The translations under genes and the position numbers were made by a program. A DNA stretch of 64,000 nucleotides, from assembly GCF_000744835.1 (NCBI RefSeq), contig NZ_JQMS01000001.1, forward strand, positions 1,426,001-1,490,000, written 5' to 3'. This DNA comes from Flavobacterium sp. 83 (GTDB lineage Bacteria > Bacteroidota > Bacteroidia > Flavobacteriales > Flavobacteriaceae). Shown in pieces: positions 1-9,741 of the stretch (position 1 is its first letter; the number at the start of each line of letters is the position of its first letter). Below the pieces are notes generated by a model, which saw only the letters and a list, made by a program, of their open reading frames with translations, searched no databases and was not told where the DNA came from.

Positions 1-120
1 CGTATAATGGAAATTGAGCCTACTGAATTACACCAACGCGTTCCTTTTTTCTGCGGTAGTTATAATATGGTTGAGAAAGCAGAAGATTTCATGTACAAAG
101 CAAAATTGAGCAAGTACTAA
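1..120 (+). CDS. fbp: fructose-1,6-bisphosphatase class 1, C-terminal end (partial)
   Basis: The window opens inside an open frame whose last 39 residues run to a TAA at 118-120. The residues [10 protein letters not shown] followed by NMVEKAE match the C-terminal end of class 1 fructose-1,6-bisphosphatase, the gluconeogenic enzyme that dephosphorylates fructose-1,6-bisphosphate in the cytosol. Only this tail is visible, so the catalytic metal sites cannot be checked. A strong hairpin follows at once, so the transcript ends here. The identification rests on a short but characteristic stretch. Confidence 0.8.
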   Translation, partial: RIMEIEPTELHQRVPFFCGSYNMVEKAEDFMYKAKLSKY

Positions 121-131
121 AAAATAACTAT

Positions 132-162
132 AAAAAAAGCTCCCGATTTGGGAGCTTTTTAT
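132..162. terminator. bidirectional intrinsic terminator between fbp and the TerB-like gene
   Basis: AGCTCCC at 138-144 pairs with GGGAGCT at 150-156 around a 5-nt loop. There is an A tract before and a T tract after, so it can serve both converging genes. Confidence 0.85.
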
Positions 163-166
163 GATT

Positions 167-598
167 TTATTTATGCATGTTTTGCATTTCGAAAAGGAAA
201 GTGTCTAAATCTACTTTTTTATCTACTAGTGATAATGCTTTCGAAATAATATAATTCACGTTATCGGAATTAAAACCTAATGCTACTCCAATTTTTCTTA
301 ACAATAATTCTTGTTTGTCTCCTAAATGATGATCCACATGAACCATTCTGGCTAGATCAAACAAACGTTCTAATCTTTGCTCGTGCAAATAAGGAGCATT
401 AATAGGATATTTTAATGGGTTTTCTAAAATTTCCGCATATTCTTCTGGAGAAATTTCTAGTCTAACGGCCAGTTTGTCTAAAAATAATTTTTCTTCTGGA
501 GCAAACTTTTCATCGGCAAGCGCGACACGAACTATGGCTGAAAAATGACCTTTATTTCTTTGTTTGAATTCGCTATCAAATAAATCTGAAAATGACAT
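167..598 (-). CDS. TerB-like (tellurite resistance domain) protein
   Basis: A 143-residue, all-helical soluble protein without signal peptide or membrane segment. The pattern of two acidic repeats (VALADEKFAPEEKLFLDKLA near residues 24-43, then HVDHHLGDKQELLLRKIG near 87-104) is that of the TerB domain, whose acidic loops bind metal. Family members are linked to tellurite and stress phenotypes, but the molecular role is unsettled. It converges on fbp and shares its terminator. Its 189-bp upstream gap is AT-rich and shows no clear promoter. Function beyond the fold is inference. Confidence 0.6.
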   Translation of the reverse strand: MSFSDLFDSEFKQRNKGHFSAIVRVALADEKFAPEEKLFLDKLAVRLEISPEEYAEILENPLKYPINAPYLHEQRLERLFDLARMVHVDHHLGDKQELLLRKIGVALGFNSDNVNYIISKALSLVDKKVDLDTFLFEMQNMHK

Positions 599-787
599 AA
601 TTATTAATTTTTTATCTTACAAAGATAAATCTATTTTTAAATTATTGATTTTAATTTTATTTAAAATTTTGATTTGTTAATCAAAGTATTTTAAATCCTT
701 GTTTAAAGAATGATTTATATTTTCAAAACATTCATTTTCAAAATTAATCGTAAGTTTACAACCCCATATCAATTTAATAAATAGCCT

Positions 788-1381
788 ATGTCAGATTTTT
801 GGATTTACTTTCAAATAGGATTAAAGCATGTTTTAGATATTCATGCATATGACCATGTTTTGTTTTTAATAGCATTAGCCGTTCCTTTCTCTTTCAAGGA
901 TTGGCAGCGGATAGTTCTCTTGATAACGCTATTTACAATTGGACATACTGTGGCTTTAGTACTTTCTGTTTTTGGAATAATTGCAATAAAAGTAAATGTT
1001 GTGGAGTTGTTAATACCAATAACAATATTGATAACGGCGCTGTTTAATCTTTTTACGGCTGGTAAATCCAGTAAAAAAGAAAGTATAAATTTAGTTTTTT
1101 TTATAACACTTTTCTTTGGAATTATTCATGGTTTGGGTTTTTCAAACTATTTTAAATCCATTTTGGGCGGAAGTGCAACCTCTAAATTATTGCCTTTGGG
1201 CGAATTTGCATTAGGAATAGAAGCGGCTCAAATTATTGTTGTTTTTGTAGTGTTGGTATTATCTTATATTGTTCAATCTGTTTTTAGATTTTCTAAACGT
1301 GATTGGACTTTAGTGATGTCAGCATTTATAATAGGAGTAGTTTTGCCAATGATTATTGAAAATGAAATCTGGATTAGATAA
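788..1381 (+). CDS. HupE/UreJ family membrane protein
   Basis: A 197-residue integral membrane protein with about six hydrophobic segments. The N-terminal motif HVLDIHAYDHVLF and the central FGIIHGLGFSNYF, with conserved histidines, are typical of HupE/UreJ proteins. Characterised members are nickel or cobalt permeases, but flavobacterial ones have no known hydrogenase or urease partner, and none is seen here. It is the first gene of a tight run: the dCMP deaminase starts 6 nt after its stop and the S41 protease 1 nt after that. The substrate is not predictable from sequence. Confidence 0.75.
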   Translation: MSDFWIYFQIGLKHVLDIHAYDHVLFLIALAVPFSFKDWQRIVLLITLFTIGHTVALVLSVFGIIAIKVNVVELLIPITILITALFNLFTAGKSSKKESINLVFFITLFFGIIHGLGFSNYFKSILGGSATSKLLPLGEFALGIEAAQIIVVFVVLVLSYIVQSVFRFSKRDWTLVMSAFIIGVVLPMIIENEIWIR

Positions 1382-1387
1382 AAAATA

Positions 1388-1819
1388 ATGGAATCAAAAA
1401 AATTAAATAAATACGATAAAGCATATCTTAGAATCGCCACTGAATGGGGACTTTTGTCTTATTGTAAAAGAAAACAAGTGGGTGCAATTATTGTAAGAGA
1501 CCGTATGATTATTTCTGACGGGTATAATGGTACACCTTCAGGATTTGAAAACTGCTGTGAAGATGAAGAAGGGTTAACACGTTGGGATGTGTTGCATGCT
1601 GAAGCAAATGCTATTCTAAAAGTAGCTCGATCCACACAGTCTTGTGAAGGAGCTACTTTATATATAACACTTTCGCCTTGTAAAGAATGCAGTAAATTAA
1701 TTCATCAATCCGGGATAAAAAGAGTGGTGTACCACAATGGATATCGCGATGATTCCGGAATTCAGTTTTTGATAAAAGCAGGAGTTGAAGTAGAACATAT
1801 TCCAGTATTAGAAGAATAA
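1388..1819 (+). CDS. dCMP deaminase family protein
   Basis: A 143-residue cytidine-deaminase-fold enzyme. The zinc and proton-shuttle motif HAE is at residues 70-72 and the PCxxC motif at 97-101 (C98, C101). The N-terminal region with NGTPSGFENCC is typical of dCMP deaminases of the ComEB/T4 Cd type, which convert dCMP to dUMP for dTTP synthesis. A TadA-like tRNA role is less likely, since a better TadA lies at 17231. It sits in a compact operon with HupE and an S41 protease, with no obvious functional link. Confidence 0.85.
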   Translation: MESKKLNKYDKAYLRIATEWGLLSYCKRKQVGAIIVRDRMIISDGYNGTPSGFENCCEDEEGLTRWDVLHAEANAILKVARSTQSCEGATLYITLSPCKECSKLIHQSGIKRVVYHNGYRDDSGIQFLIKAGVEVEHIPVLEE

Positions 1820-1820
1820 A

Positions 1821-3395
1821 ATGAAAATCGATAATAAATACTTGCCTATATTTATCAGTGTAGCTCTTGGTCTGGGAGTTGTTCTGGGCGGGTTGTTGAA
1901 TGCTCCAAATCAAAGCCAATTTTTTGCTAAAAATAGTTCAAAGAATAAACTTAATAAATTAATTGATTTTATTGATGATGAATATGTTGATAATATTAAT
2001 ACAGATTCTATTGTAAGTCTGACTGTTGATAATATTTTGGCAAAATTGGATCCTCATTCTGTTTACATTCCACCAAGTGAGCAAGCAGAAGTAGTTGAAA
2101 GCATGAAAGGAGATTTTGTGGGTATAGGTGTCAATTTCTATATGTACAACGATTCTGTGGCGATAATAAAACCAGTTGAAAATGGCCCTTCGGCAAAAGC
2201 TGGGATAAAAGCTGGTGACCGAATTTTATATGCTGACAAAACCAAATTGTTTGGCCGGAAATTGCCAAATGACAGTTTGTTTTCTAAATTAAAAGGGTCT
2301 GTAGGTTCCGAGATTGAACTTACGCTTTACAGAAAATCAGAACGAAAAAAAATTAAATTAAAAGTAAAACGGGATGTTATTCCTTTGAAAAGCGTTGATA
2401 TTTCCATGCTTTTAAAAAATAATACCGGTTATATAAAAATAAATCGATTTGCCGAAACTACTTATGGAGAGTTTAAAACAGGTTTAGATGCCTTGAAAAA
2501 GCAAGGTGCTAAATCATTAATTATAGATCTTCGGGATAATGGTGGCGGTTATATGGAAGAAGCAATTGCAATTGCCGATGAATTACTAAAAGACAAACAA
2601 TTAATTGTTTTCACCAAAAATAAAAAAGGGAATATAGATAAAACTTTTGCAACTGAAAGAGGGAGTTTTGAAAGCGGAAATGTGTTTGTGTTAATTAATG
2701 AAAATAGTGCATCTGCAAGTGAAATTCTGGCGGGAGCTATTCAAGATAATGACAGAGGAACTATTGTGGGTCGCCGTTCTTTTGGGAAAGGATTAGTCCA
2801 ACGTGAAATGGATTTTGAAGATGGTTCAGCCGTTCGGTTAACAATTGCAAGGTATTATACGCCAACGGGTCGCTCGATCCAAAAGCCATATTCGAAAGGG
2901 AATGATGCTTATTTCAAAGAATCAGACACGCGTTTTGTAAACGGGGAGTTGTATGAAAAAGACAGTATAAAAGTTTCGGAATCTTTAAAATTTAAAACCA
3001 AAAAAGGTAAAATTGTTTACGGCGGCGGCGGAATTGTACCGGATGTTTTTGTGCCGCTTGAAGTAGAACATGGAAATGAAACTACTGCTTATTTATTACA
3101 ATCGGGTGTTGTTGGACATTTTGTATTTGAACAATTAGATAAAAATAGAAGTGTATTTAACGGATTGACTTTTCAACAATTCACAGCTAAAATGGACGAA
3201 ACAGACCTATACTTCAATGCTTTCCAAAAGTATATTTTTGATAACGGATTGGATCTTAAATTTGGAAAAAGCAAATCATTAGCAAAACGATACCTTGCCG
3301 CAGAATTTGCAAGACAATTGTATGGTGAAAAATTTTATTATGAAATTGCTTTGAAAGAAGATGCGATGATTAAAGCGGTTTTAAATCAGAAGTAG
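1821..3395 (+). CDS. S41 family C-terminal processing peptidase (CtpA/Prc-like)
   Basis: A 524-residue periplasmic serine protease anchored by an N-terminal hydrophobic segment (residues 7-27). A PDZ domain spans about residues 85-185 and the S41 catalytic core about 195-380. The catalytic serine is probably S298 within NSASASE and the lysine K323 in SFGKG; their 25-residue spacing is the one seen in tail-specific proteases. A C-terminal extension of about 130 residues follows the core. Such proteases trim C-termini of envelope proteins. The start lies 1 nt after the dCMP deaminase stop, so the two are probably translationally coupled. Confidence 0.88.
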   Translation: MKIDNKYLPIFISVALGLGVVLGGLLNAPNQSQFFAKNSSKNKLNKLIDFIDDEYVDNINTDSIVSLTVDNILAKLDPHSVYIPPSEQAEVVESMKGDFVGIGVNFYMYNDSVAIIKPVENGPSAKAGIKAGDRILYADKTKLFGRKLPNDSLFSKLKGSVGSEIELTLYRKSERKKIKLKVKRDVIPLKSVDISMLLKNNTGYIKINRFAETTYGEFKTGLDALKKQGAKSLIIDLRDNGGGYMEEAIAIADELLKDKQLIVFTKNKKGNIDKTFATERGSFESGNVFVLINENSASASEILAGAIQDNDRGTIVGRRSFGKGLVQREMDFEDGSAVRLTIARYYTPTGRSIQKPYSKGNDAYFKESDTRFVNGELYEKDSIKVSESLKFKTKKGKIVYGGGGIVPDVFVPLEVEHGNETTAYLLQSGVVGHFVFEQLDKNRSVFNGLTFQQFTAKMDETDLYFNAFQKYIFDNGLDLKFGKSKSLAKRYLAAEFARQLYGEKFYYEIALKEDAMIKAVLNQK

Positions 3396-3415
3396 AAACA
3401 AATTTAAAACTCTAA

Positions 3416-4021
3416 TTACCTAATACTATCGTGGCAATGTGTTTGTGTCCCACCATTCCATAAAGTTAGGATGTCAGTTGCAACGGCTGCACCACTTCCG
3501 GCAGCAATGGCCAGTTGGCTTCTCCAGCCCGCTAAAGTTCCTATGACATAAATCCCGTCAGTAACTTTGTGGTCGCTATTTTTGAGTTGGATTCGTTGTT
3601 TCTCAGGAAGTGCTTTTTGGTGTGGCTCTACATAATGCATTAATCCATCTATTGCAAAAGTGTTTGCAGACCCAATGCCTATGACGATTATTTTAGTTTT
3701 GTAAGAGCCCTTGTTTGTAGTCACGGTAAATTCAGGAAAAATGCCTTCAATTTTCAGCACTTTTTCATTCGGAATTTGTGTAATGTGTGGATAGGTTTCT
3801 GAAAGATGTTGAATGCTTTCCGTTAATAATTCGGAACCTAATTTGCCTGGAATTATTCCGTAAGCATTATTAAACAATGCGTCTTGAAGTGCCGATGCTT
3901 TTTGATGGGTGAAAACACCAATTTTTTTATCAATGGCAAAGGGTTTGTTTTTTGCAGAACCCAATACAAGTGCACATGACATTCCGGAAACGCCACCGCC
4001 AATAATTAGAACATCAAGCAT
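3416..4021 (-). CDS. FAD-dependent NAD(P)-disulphide oxidoreductase-like protein
   Basis: A 201-residue flavoprotein of the thioredoxin-reductase superfamily. An N-terminal dinucleotide motif IGGGVSGMS (residues 6-14) binds FAD, and the C-terminal GIYVIGTLAGW matches the second FAD motif. It is much shorter than thioredoxin reductase (about 310 residues): it lacks the NAD(P) Rossmann domain and the CxxC redox pair, so it is not a classic TrxR. The substrate is unknown. It is followed in the same direction by MarC-region genes; the 67-residue membrane protein ends 1 nt before its start. Confidence 0.65.
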   Translation of the reverse strand: MLDVLIIGGGVSGMSCALVLGSAKNKPFAIDKKIGVFTHQKASALQDALFNNAYGIIPGKLGSELLTESIQHLSETYPHITQIPNEKVLKIEGIFPEFTVTTNKGSYKTKIIVIGIGSANTFAIDGLMHYVEPHQKALPEKQRIQLKNSDHKVTDGIYVIGTLAGWRSQLAIAAGSGAAVATDILTLWNGGTQTHCHDSIR

Positions 4022-4022
4022 G

Positions 4023-4226
4023 TTAGAACTTATCGTTTGATTTTTCTTCTATTTTTTTTGACATTCTAAAGATAAGAAGAATCAAAACAGCACAAAAAGA
4101 GGCTGCAATCCCAATAAAAGCGACAACACTGTCTCCTTTAAACGGATTTCTGAAATCAAGCAAGGTAACATTAAATATGATTAAAGCGATTGCTAAAAAC
4201 ACCAGTATGTTAGTAAAGATTTTCAT
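4023..4226 (-). CDS. small two-TM membrane protein, unknown function
   Basis: A 67-residue protein with two hydrophobic helices (about residues 4-24 and 33-54) and a lysine/glutamate-rich C-terminal tail. The segment LDFRNPFKGDSVVAFIGI joins the helices. I recognise no family beyond small hypothetical proteins of flavobacteria. It ends immediately upstream of the flavoprotein gene in the same direction (1-nt gap), so the two are probably one transcript. Coding is supported by the gap-free arrangement and the regular membrane-protein composition. Confidence 0.6.
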   Translation of the reverse strand: MKIFTNILVFLAIALIIFNVTLLDFRNPFKGDSVVAFIGIAASFCAVLILLIFRMSKKIEEKSNDKF

Positions 4227-4349
4227 GATATGTTTTGTTTTTAATATAAAAAATTACGTTTAGAACTATTGATTTTAGAAATCAAGTCCCAAATAAAATC
4301 AAATTATTTTATATTATTGCGTTATGGGGTAAATTTATGAAAATTTATT

Positions 4350-4928
4350 TTAGACAAACAAACCTTTAACATTAGCAGCGAATAATTTAACAGCTATAGC
4401 CAGAAGTACAACTCCAAATGTCTTTCTGATCACTCCAAGGCCATTTTCTCCTAAAAGTCTTTCAATTCTTGCAGAGGATTTCAAAACAATGTAAACTAAA
4501 GTAATATTTAAAATAATAGCAACGATAATATTGACAGTTTGAAATTCAGCTTTTAATGATAATAAAGTGGTCATGGTTCCTGCTCCGGCAACAAGTGGGA
4601 AGGCTATTGGGACTATTGAAGCTGAGCTGGCTGCTTCATCTCGATACAATCGGATGCCTAAAATCATTTCTAGTGCCAGAAAAAACAAGACAAAGGATCC
4701 TGCTACCGCAAAGGAGTGAACATCAATGCCAATCAGATTTAAAAATTCTTCCCCTATAAAAAGAAAGACAATCATAATTGCTCCTGAAGCCAAAGATGCT
4801 TTTTCGGATTCAATATGACCAAATTTTGCTCTTAAATCGATGATAATTGGAATAGTACCTATGATGTCAATTACTGCAAAAAGCACCATACTTACGGTAA
4901 CAATTTCTCTGATGTCAAATCCTATCAT
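4350..4928 (-). CDS. MarC family integral membrane protein
   Basis: A 192-residue protein with six predicted membrane helices. The N-terminal stretch with DIIGTIPI, the central SIVPIAFPLVAGAGTMTTLL and the C-terminal LAANVKG-like region are diagnostic of the MarC/YchE family. Despite the name, MarC is not shown to give multidrug resistance and its transport function is unknown. It stands alone: the downstream small membrane gene starts 123 nt further on. Family assignment is secure, function is not. Confidence 0.85.
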   Translation of the reverse strand: MIGFDIREIVTVSMVLFAVIDIIGTIPIIIDLRAKFGHIESEKASLASGAIMIVFLFIGEEFLNLIGIDVHSFAVAGSFVLFFLALEMILGIRLYRDEAASSASIVPIAFPLVAGAGTMTTLLSLKAEFQTVNIIVAIILNITLVYIVLKSSARIERLLGENGLGVIRKTFGVVLLAIAVKLFAANVKGLFV

Positions 4929-5149
4929 AGCTTTTTATTTACAAAGTTAAACTTTTTGTTATATTATTGTTTAAAAGAGCACTGTATTAAGATTTTTTTT
5001 CGACACTTTTTTCGATTATAAAAAAACTAATATTTTGTCTTTTTTATTTCTATTGTATTCACTTTTAGCTTGTTGTTGTCAATATAACGGTTTGTTTGGT
5101 TTGAAAGTTAAAGTTGGTTTTTATCTAAAAAATTACAAATTACTTTAAC

Positions 5150-5157
5150 TACCTTTG
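5150..5157 (+). promoter_or_regulatory. -7 promoter box TACCTTTG upstream of the DUF3109 gene
   Basis: TACCTTTG matches the Bacteroidota -7 consensus TAnnTTTG and lies 28 nt before the ATG at 5186. No TTG is found 19 nt upstream, so only the -7 element supports it. Confidence 0.5.
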
Positions 5158-5185
5158 CGCTTTATAATCTCAGTACCCCAAAATA

Positions 5186-5752
5186 ATGTTTCAATTAGGA
5201 AAAACCATCGTCTCAGAAGACATACTAGAAAAAGATTTTGTTTGCAATTTGTCAGCTTGTAAAGGGGCTTGTTGCGTAGATGGTGATGCCGGAGCTCCAT
5301 TAAGCGAAGAGGAAACTAAGATATTGGAAGAAATCTATCCTAAGGTAAAACCGTTTCTTCGTAAACAAGGAATTGCCGCTATCGAAGCTCAAGGAACTTG
5401 GGTAAAAGGAACTGATGGCGACTTAGAAACACCGCTGATTGACAATAAAGATTGTGCTTATGTAATTTTTGACGGCAAAACTGCGCTTTGTGGAATCGAA
5501 CAAGCGTACAACCAAGGTATAATTGACTGGAAAAAACCAGTTTCTTGTCATTTGTATCCTATTCGAGTGAAAGATTTTACTGAATTTGCTGCGGTTAATT
5601 ATGACAAATGGGACATTTGCGATCCAGCCTGTTCTTTAGGCCAAGAACTTGAAGTGCCAGTATATAAATTTGTCAAAGAAGCTTTGGTTAGAAAGTTTGG
5701 TGAGGACTGGTATGCGGAGCTTGAAATAGTCGCACAAGAACTAAAAAAATAA
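5186..5752 (+). CDS. DUF3109 family cysteine-rich protein
   Basis: A 188-residue soluble protein with conserved cysteines: [11 protein letters not shown] near residues 21-31, single cysteines near 94 and 106, SCHLYPIR near 118 and CDPAC near 142-146. This layout matches DUF3109, related to the YkgJ-type zinc/iron-sulphur cluster proteins, whose members probably bind metal. No enzymatic role is established. It is monocistronic, with a -7 box upstream and the ribonucleotide reductase gene 249 nt downstream. Confidence 0.8.
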   Translation: MFQLGKTIVSEDILEKDFVCNLSACKGACCVDGDAGAPLSEEETKILEEIYPKVKPFLRKQGIAAIEAQGTWVKGTDGDLETPLIDNKDCAYVIFDGKTALCGIEQAYNQGIIDWKKPVSCHLYPIRVKDFTEFAAVNYDKWDICDPACSLGQELEVPVYKFVKEALVRKFGEDWYAELEIVAQELKK

Positions 5753-5801
5753 TTCAAAATAGAATAAAAACTTCTTGTTTTCTATTTTTAAAACCCTATA
5801 T

Positions 5802-5819
5802 TTTACGGTGGTTTACGGT
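5802..5819. repeat. 10-bp-phased direct repeat TTTACGGT upstream of nrdB
   Basis: TTTACGGT occurs at 5802-5809 and again at 5812-5819, one helical turn apart and about 185 nt upstream of nrdB. The phasing suggests a protein binding site, but no known regulator motif is recognised. Confidence 0.3.
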
Positions 5820-6001
5820 ATTTTATAAATTTTAAATAGCTGATATACAGTTTTTTAAAATTTAAATAAAATTATCCTTATTTTTTCTATTTGTTAAAAA
5901 CTAGGTCCGATTGTGAATAAGTTTGACTTTTAATATCGGCAATATTTCACAATCTTTGTAATCCACATAAAGCATAAAATCTCAAAAAATAAACTACTAT
6001 A

Positions 6002-6979
6002 ATGGCGCAAGTTGAACCAATTTTACAAGAAAATAAAAATCGTTTTGTGATTTTCCCTATCAAACACCACGATATTTGGGAATTTTATAAAAGTATGGAA
6101 GCTAGTTTCTGGACTGCTGAAGAAATTGATTTATCGCAAGATTTAAATGACTGGAATAATAAACTTTCAGATGAAGAGCGTTATTTTGTAAAACATATTC
6201 TTGCTTTTTTTGCTGCTTCAGATGGAATTGTAAACGAGAATTTGGCTGAAAACTTTGTGAACGAAGTGCAATATGCTGAGGCAAAATTCTTTTATGGTTT
6301 TCAAATCATGATGGAAAACATTCATAGCGAAACGTATTCTTTATTGATTGATACTTATGTGAAAGATGAAGCAGAGAAAGATGAATTATTCAATGCTTTA
6401 GAAGTTTTTCCGGCGATTAAGAAAAAAGCAGACTGGGCTTTGAAATGGATTGAGTCTGATTCGTTTGCGGAGCGATTGATTGCTTTTGCAGCTGTGGAAG
6501 GAATTTTCTTTTCGGGAGCTTTTTGTTCTATTTATTGGTTGAAAAAACGTGGGTTAATGCCAGGTTTGACATTCTCTAACGAATTGATTTCTCGTGATGA
6601 AGGTGTTCACTGTGATTTTGCAGTGCATTTACACAACCACCACTTAGTTAATAAAGTTTCAAAAGAAAGAATCCGCGAAATTATCGTTGATGCTTTAAAT
6701 ATTGAAAGAGAATTTATCACTGAATCACTTCCTGTGAGTTTAATAGGAATGAATGCAGTGTTAATGACACAATATTTGGAATTTGTTGCTGATCGTTTAT
6801 TAGTGGAATTAGGTTGCGACAGAGAATACAATACTTCAAATCCGTTTGATTTTATGGATATGATTTCGCTTCAAGGGAAAACAAATTTCTTTGAAAAGAA
6901 AGTTGCTGAATATCAAAAGTCAGGAGTTATGAATACGGATGAGGATGCTCAGAAAATTAGTTTTGACGCTGATTTTTAA
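6002..6979 (+). CDS. nrdB: ribonucleoside-diphosphate reductase, beta subunit (class Ia)
   Basis: A 325-residue R2 subunit that carries the di-iron tyrosyl radical needed by R1 to reduce ribonucleotides. Ligands visible include D74, E105 and H108, with the radical tyrosine Y112 in HSETYSLL. All sit 10 residues before the E. coli positions, which supports the start and an aerobic Fe-Tyr type rather than a radical-free variant. nrdA follows on the same strand, but a 327-nt gap holding a repeat element lies between them. No NrdR boxes were recognised upstream. Confidence 0.95.
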   Translation: MAQVEPILQENKNRFVIFPIKHHDIWEFYKSMEASFWTAEEIDLSQDLNDWNNKLSDEERYFVKHILAFFAASDGIVNENLAENFVNEVQYAEAKFFYGFQIMMENIHSETYSLLIDTYVKDEAEKDELFNALEVFPAIKKKADWALKWIESDSFAERLIAFAAVEGIFFSGAFCSIYWLKKRGLMPGLTFSNELISRDEGVHCDFAVHLHNHHLVNKVSKERIREIIVDALNIEREFITESLPVSLIGMNAVLMTQYLEFVADRLLVELGCDREYNTSNPFDFMDMISLQGKTNFFEKKVAEYQKSGVMNTDEDAQKISFDADF

Positions 6980-7063
6980 TATTTTAATTTTTCTCGAACC
7001 ATCGCGATTTATTTTGCCATTGTGGTTTGAATTACATTGAATTTCTTCATGCTTCTGATGTAA

Positions 7064-7218
7064 TAGCCCAGATAGTAGTGGAAATCCTTTTTATTTTTTT
7101 CTTTAAAAAATAAAAAGATTACCTCACTTTGCTTTTATTTCCATAAGAGTTCAGTGAATTTCATTTGCAATGGATATCTGGACACGAGCGCAGCGAACTG
7201 ACGAAGTAAATAGCTTCC
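7064..7218 (+). repeat. dispersed palindromic element, copy A (between nrdB and nrdA)
   Basis: The element starts TAGCCCAGATAGTAGTGG and ends AAATAGCTTCC. Its core is an imperfect palindrome of T- and A-rich arms (7088-7117), then an insertion, then GGATATCTGGACACGAGCG. The left end matches the complement of copy B (34210-34288) and resembles copy C (56333-56477). It fills most of the 327-nt nrdB-nrdA gap and has no open frame. By position it may act as an intercistronic RNA hairpin, but this is inference. Confidence 0.7.
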
Positions 7219-7306
7219 AAAAAAAGATGCTGAAATAACTTTAGCATAAATTACAAATAACGAAAAACAGTGAAGGGATTCTCTGTTTTAAAAAACAAAC
7301 AAAAGT

Positions 7307-9721
7307 ATGTACGTAGTAAAAAGAGATGGCCACAAAGAGCCGGTAATGTTCGACAAAATCACAGATAGAATTAAAAAACTATGTTATGGTTTGAATGATT
7401 TGGTTGATGCTGTGAAAGTGGCAATGCGAGTAATTGAGGGGCTTTACGATGGTGTTTCAACATCTGAATTAGATAATCTTGCTGCCGAAACTGCTGCTTC
7501 AATGACAATTGCGCATCCAGATTATGCTCAATTAGCAGCTCGTATTGCAATCTCAAATTTACATTCGAATACAAAAAAATCTTTCTCGGAAACGATGAAT
7601 GATATGTTCAATTATGTAAATCCAAGAAACGGTCAATATGCTCCGTTACTTTCGGAAGAAGTACATAAAGTAATTATGGAAAATGCTGAGTTTTTAGACT
7701 CACATGTTATATACAATAGAGATTTCAACTACGATTATTTTGGTTTTAAAACCTTGGAAAGATCGTATTTGCTAAAAATAAACGGTAAAATCGTAGAACG
7801 TCCGCAACATATGTTAATGCGTGTGTCTGTTGGGATTCACTTAGATGATTTGAAATCAGTGATAGAAACATACGACTTAATGTCGAAAAAGTTCTTTACA
7901 CATGCGACACCAACATTGTTTAACGCTGGAACTCCAAAACCGCAAATGTCTTCTTGCTTCCTTTTGGCCATGCAAGACGACAGTATTGACGGGATTTATG
8001 ACACGTTGAAACAAACTGCTAAAATTTCCCAGTCAGCTGGTGGAGTTGGGCTTTCTATTCATAATGTTCGTGCTACTGGTTCTTACATTCGTGGAACAAA
8101 CGGTACGTCTAACGGAATTGTTCCTATGTTGCGTGTTTTTAATGATACTGCACGTTATGTAGACCAAGGTGGAGGAAAACGTAAAGGTAGTTTTGCTATT
8201 TACATCGAAACTTGGCATGCGGATATTTTCGAATTCCTAGACTTGAAAAAGAATACCGGAAAAGAAGAAATGCGTGCAAGAGATTTATTTTTTGCGATGT
8301 GGACTTCGGATTTATTTATGAAACGAGTGCAGGAAGATAGTTATTGGACGTTAATGTGTCCTAATGAATGTCCAGGATTGTATGATGTGTATGGCGAAGA
8401 ATTTGAAGCCATGTACATTGATTATGAAAAACGAGGAAAAGGTAGAAAAACCATCAAAGCACACGAATTGTGGGAAAAAATTCTGGAATCACAAATTGAA
8501 ACTGGAACGCCTTATATGTTGTACAAAGATGCAGCCAACAGAAAATCAAACCAAAAAAATCTTGGTACAATTCGTTCTTCGAATTTGTGTACCGAAATTA
8601 TGGAATACACTTCGAAAGATGAAATTGCGGTTTGTAACCTGGCTTCACTTTCGTTGCCAATGTTTGTGGAAAACAAAAAATTCAATCACGATTTGCTGTA
8701 CACCGTTACAAAACGCGTGACCAGAAACTTGAATAAAGTTATTGACAGAAATTATTATCCGGTAAAAGAAGCCGAAAATTCAAATATGCGTCACAGACCA
8801 GTTGGTCTTGGAGTACAAGGATTAGCCGATGCTTTCATTATGTTGCGTTTGCCATTTACAAGTGACGAAGCTAAAAAGCTGAACCAAGAAATTTTCGAAA
8901 CCTTATATTTTGCAGCCGTTACCGCTTCAATGGAAATGGCTAAAGAAGAAGGGCCTTATTCTACTTTCCAAGGTTCGCCAATGTCACAAGGAGAATTTCA
9001 GTTCAATTTGTGGGGAATGAAAGATGAGGATTTATCAGGGCGTTGGGACTGGGCTTCTTTAAGAAAAGAAGTAATGGAACATGGAGTGAGAAACTCATTG
9101 TTAGTGGCGCCAATGCCAACGGCTTCAACTTCTCAAATCTTGGGTAACAATGAAGCATTCGAACCATACACTTCTAATATTTACACCAGAAGAGTACTTT
9201 CGGGTGAATTTATTGTGGTAAACAAGCATTTATTACACGATTTAGTGGAGCGTGGTTTGTGGAACGAAACTTTGAAACAAGAATTAATGCGAAATAATGG
9301 TTCTGTTCAAGCCTTAAACATTCCGCAAGACTTGAAAGAATTGTACAAAACTGTTTGGGAAATGTCTATGAAAGACATTATTGATATGTCTCGTCAACGT
9401 GGTTATTTTGTGGATCAATCACAATCGTTGAACTTATTCATGCAAAATGCCAATTATTCTAAATTGACATCGATGCATTTCTACGCTTGGCAATCCGGAT
9501 TGAAAACGGGAATGTATTATTTAAGAACAAAAGCTGCGGTGGATGCGATTAAATTCACATTGAACAACGACAAAAAAGCGGAGCCAATCGAGATTAAAGA
9601 GCAGCCAATCGCAGTTCCTGTAGTAGCGGAACAAGTAGAAATGACGGCTGAAGAATATAGAGCAATGATTGAATTGGCTAAAAACGCAGGTCCAGACGAA
9701 TGTGAAATGTGTGGGTCATAA
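7307..9721 (+). CDS. nrdA: ribonucleoside-diphosphate reductase, alpha subunit (class Ia)
   Basis: An 804-residue R1 subunit. An ATP-cone for allosteric activity control opens the protein ([20 protein letters not shown], residues 3-22). The active-site cysteines lie in SSCFLL, SNLCTEI and VCNLASLSL. The C-terminal swinging-arm pair is C799 and C802 in CEMC, re-reduced by thioredoxin or glutaredoxin. A lysine- and glutamate-rich linker of about 40 residues precedes it. Length matches class Ia enzymes. The accessory block at 9742-12312 begins only 20 nt downstream and may be co-transcribed. Confidence 0.96.
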   Translation: MYVVKRDGHKEPVMFDKITDRIKKLCYGLNDLVDAVKVAMRVIEGLYDGVSTSELDNLAAETAASMTIAHPDYAQLAARIAISNLHSNTKKSFSETMNDMFNYVNPRNGQYAPLLSEEVHKVIMENAEFLDSHVIYNRDFNYDYFGFKTLERSYLLKINGKIVERPQHMLMRVSVGIHLDDLKSVIETYDLMSKKFFTHATPTLFNAGTPKPQMSSCFLLAMQDDSIDGIYDTLKQTAKISQSAGGVGLSIHNVRATGSYIRGTNGTSNGIVPMLRVFNDTARYVDQGGGKRKGSFAIYIETWHADIFEFLDLKKNTGKEEMRARDLFFAMWTSDLFMKRVQEDSYWTLMCPNECPGLYDVYGEEFEAMYIDYEKRGKGRKTIKAHELWEKILESQIETGTPYMLYKDAANRKSNQKNLGTIRSSNLCTEIMEYTSKDEIAVCNLASLSLPMFVENKKFNHDLLYTVTKRVTRNLNKVIDRNYYPVKEAENSNMRHRPVGLGVQGLADAFIMLRLPFTSDEAKKLNQEIFETLYFAAVTASMEMAKEEGPYSTFQGSPMSQGEFQFNLWGMKDEDLSGRWDWASLRKEVMEHGVRNSLLVAPMPTASTSQILGNNEAFEPYTSNIYTRRVLSGEFIVVNKHLLHDLVERGLWNETLKQELMRNNGSVQALNIPQDLKELYKTVWEMSMKDIIDMSRQRGYFVDQSQSLNLFMQNANYSKLTSMHFYAWQSGLKTGMYYLRTKAAVDAIKFTLNNDKKAEPIEIKEQPIAVPVVAEQVEMTAEEYRAMIELAKNAGPDECEMCGS

Positions 9722-9741
9722 AGATTTTAAAAAAGGAAAAA

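Noticed and set aside
3416..4021. Thioredoxin reductase
   Set aside because: No CxxC and no NAD(P) domain; 201 residues only.
5186..5752. Ferredoxin or zinc-ribbon regulator
   Set aside because: Cysteine spacing fits DUF3109/YkgJ rather than a ferredoxin CxxCxxC pattern.
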